A DNA stretch of 38,409 bases from a virus, in IMG/VR virus record IMGVR_UViG_3300023174_000347, positions 1 through 38,409 of that record; one strand, 5' to 3'. Positions 37,475 to 38,409 of this stretch are shown here, piece after piece (positions within the stretch are counted from its first letter, which is position 1; each line of letters starts with the position of its first letter). The notes under the pieces were generated by a model, which saw only the letters and a program-made list of their open reading frames with translations, made no database searches and was not told the DNA's origin. The translations under genes were made by a program, and so were the position numbers.

Positions 37475-38409
37475 TTAGGCGAAGTTGGTGGTGATACGAA
37501 CGGCCGCATTCGGGTCAATAACGACCTCATCGGTGTTCATACGCACCCGCAATACTTGGCTACGGCGAGCTTCGTCACGATAGCTTTCAGAGACGAAACC
37601 ACCAGCCGAGTCACCCGACCAGACCAAGGTGCGTCCGATTCCACCGGCGGTGAACTCACCACCAGAAATCTGACCTACGATGATCTTGGTGTCTGGAACA
37701 ACGAACGAACCAGAATAGGTTTTGTTCTTGCCAGCGGTGTTGTAAGCCGCACGGCCTACGAGCAAGTTCTGGATTCCTAGAGCCGCCGCAATTTCAGCTT
37801 CGCTCAACAACCTAGCACCAGTATTCGAGATAACTCCGAAGAACTGATTCTGGAGGAGGGTCGAGCGTCTGATCAGCTCAAACACATTGGCAGACATCGC
37901 AACGCAATTAGCTTCGTAACCATATTGGGCAAGAGCCAGCTTGGCGGTCGCCACATCACGAGCTACATCGACTGTTGCCACTAACGCTTGGGTGTAGGCA
38001 ACCGCACGAGTTTGATCGGCGATGGTGAAGGGAGTCGTTGCATTCCAGAGAAGATCGGATACCCGCTTCTCGTGGGAGAGCTTCAACTGACGGAGCAAAA
38101 ACTTTGCAGTTTCGGCCTCGTAGGCGAAGAAACGATTTAAGTCCTTGGCCGCATCGTCCGGAATTAGCTCTTCCAGTCCTACCTCGTTCGTTGCGTAGTT
38201 TGCCGAGCTAAAGGAACGAATGCCACGAGAATAGCTCGAGCCGCTTTCACGAGCCAGAGCATTGTTGGTCAAGAGTTCCCCGCCAGCTAACTGAACTTTG
38301 AGGTATGTTCCAGCCTTTGCATCTACATTCTGCAAGGGGAGGAGTTGCGAACCGATCAAACCGATGTCGGCTTGAGGAGCTTCGATCAACGCTTGGCTGA
38401 TGTCTGCCC
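37475..38409 (-). CDS. Major capsid protein (HK97 fold), continues at 158
   Basis: This is the main body of the 321-residue capsid protein; its first codons lie at 158 down to 1, with bases 1-127 repeated here. It has an N-terminal part with IEAPQADIGLIGSQLLPLQN, a central LIPDDAAKDLNRFFAYEAET and helix KFLLRQLKLSHEKRVSDLLW, and a C-terminal part with VWSGDSAGGFVSESYRDEAR. The size and the alternation of a long helix with beta strands fit an HK97-fold capsid protein without a delta domain, as scaffold is made separately. Confidence 0.85.
   Translation of the reverse strand, partial: ADISQALIEAPQADIGLIGSQLLPLQNVDAKAGTYLKVQLAGGELLTNNALARESGSSYSRGIRSFSSANYATNEVGLEELIPDDAAKDLNRFFAYEAETAKFLLRQLKLSHEKRVSDLLWNATTPFTIADQTRAVAYTQALVATVDVARDVATAKLALAQYGYEANCVAMSANVFELIRRSTLLQNQFFGVISNTGARLLSEAEIAAALGIQNLLVGRAAYNTAGKNKTYSGSFVVPDTKIIVGQISGGEFTAGGIGRTLVWSGDSAGGFVSESYRDEARRSQVLRVRMNTDEVVIDPNAAVRITTNFA
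38283..38409. repeat. Terminal direct repeat, right copy
   Basis: This is the same 127 bases as positions 1-127, inside the major capsid gene. It marks the closing overlap of a circular assembly. Confidence 0.9.

Noticed and set aside
1-38409. Prophage integration module, tRNA genes or CRISPR array
   Set aside because: No integrase, excisionase or repressor motifs, no tRNA cloverleaf recognised, and no regularly spaced short repeats were seen; the only tandem repeats are coding (NHL blades and the Asn run).

Overview
The window is the complete, or nearly complete, genome of an uncultured tailed bacteriophage (Caudoviricetes, siphovirus-like). The first 127 bases (1-127) are identical to the last 127 (38283-38409), and the major capsid gene runs across this junction, so the map closes into a circle of about 38,282 bp. 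Every convincing gene lies on the minus strand and is read from high to low coordinates. Genes are packed tightly, with many ATGA/GTGA start-stop overlaps. I see no integrase, excisionase, CI-like repressor, tRNA or CRISPR array, so a lytic lifestyle is the simplest reading.

The host is probably a Gram-negative bacterium, because there are lipoprotein genes, one of them nested like an outer-membrane spanin. The six-bladed NHL-repeat protein in the tail region has a style I associate with Verrucomicrobiota and Planctomycetota, but this is a weak host clue.

Layout in the direction of transcription, starting at the promoter near 17.55 kb. (1) Early and replication region, about 17.5-9.4 kb: small unknown proteins, a short nucleotidyltransferase/ligase-like protein, a PD-(D/E)xK nuclease, a possible ssDNA-binding or annealing protein ending in an SSB-like tip, a replication initiator, a DnaA domain IV-like protein, HTH proteins and a 3D-domain cell-wall protein. 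(2) DNA-linked cassette, 9.4-7.56 kb: two different ParB/Srx-like proteins flank a TET-associated-type glycosyltransferase. (3) Packaging and head, 7.56 kb through position 1 to 37.47 kb: small terminase, two membrane microproteins, HNH protein, large terminase, gpW-like joiner, very long portal, protease with a nested scaffold, decoration protein and major capsid protein, closed by a strong terminator at 37.41-37.45 kb. (4) Metabolic and glycan island, 37.4-32.5 kb: a double GT2 protein, a small protein, a second glycosyltransferase-like protein, and two halves of a thiamine-diphosphate (E1/transketolase-type) enzyme separated by a radical SAM protein, all translationally chained. (5) Connector and tail region, 32.5-20.05 kb: connector, two paralogous tail-terminator-like proteins (one fused to a LamG-like lectin domain), a tail-tube candidate, tail assembly chaperones G and GT joined by a GGGAAAC -1 frameshift, tape measure, distal tail and fibre proteins, and the NHL propeller. 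(6) Lysis region, 20.03-18.98 kb: holin-like protein, nested spanin-like pair and M15 peptidase, followed by a MazG-like protein, a metallophosphoesterase and an HTH protein.

The parts most likely to hold undescribed biology are the TPP enzyme/radical SAM/glycosyltransferase island, the ParB-glycosyltransferase-ParB cassette and the lectin-fused tail terminator. Several small genes described here (6763-6968, 9427-9537, 13482-13631, 16185-16271, 19694-20029, 28376-28648) were found by reading the sequence and rest on start-stop coupling and composition. Functions come from recognising motifs by eye; no database search was run.
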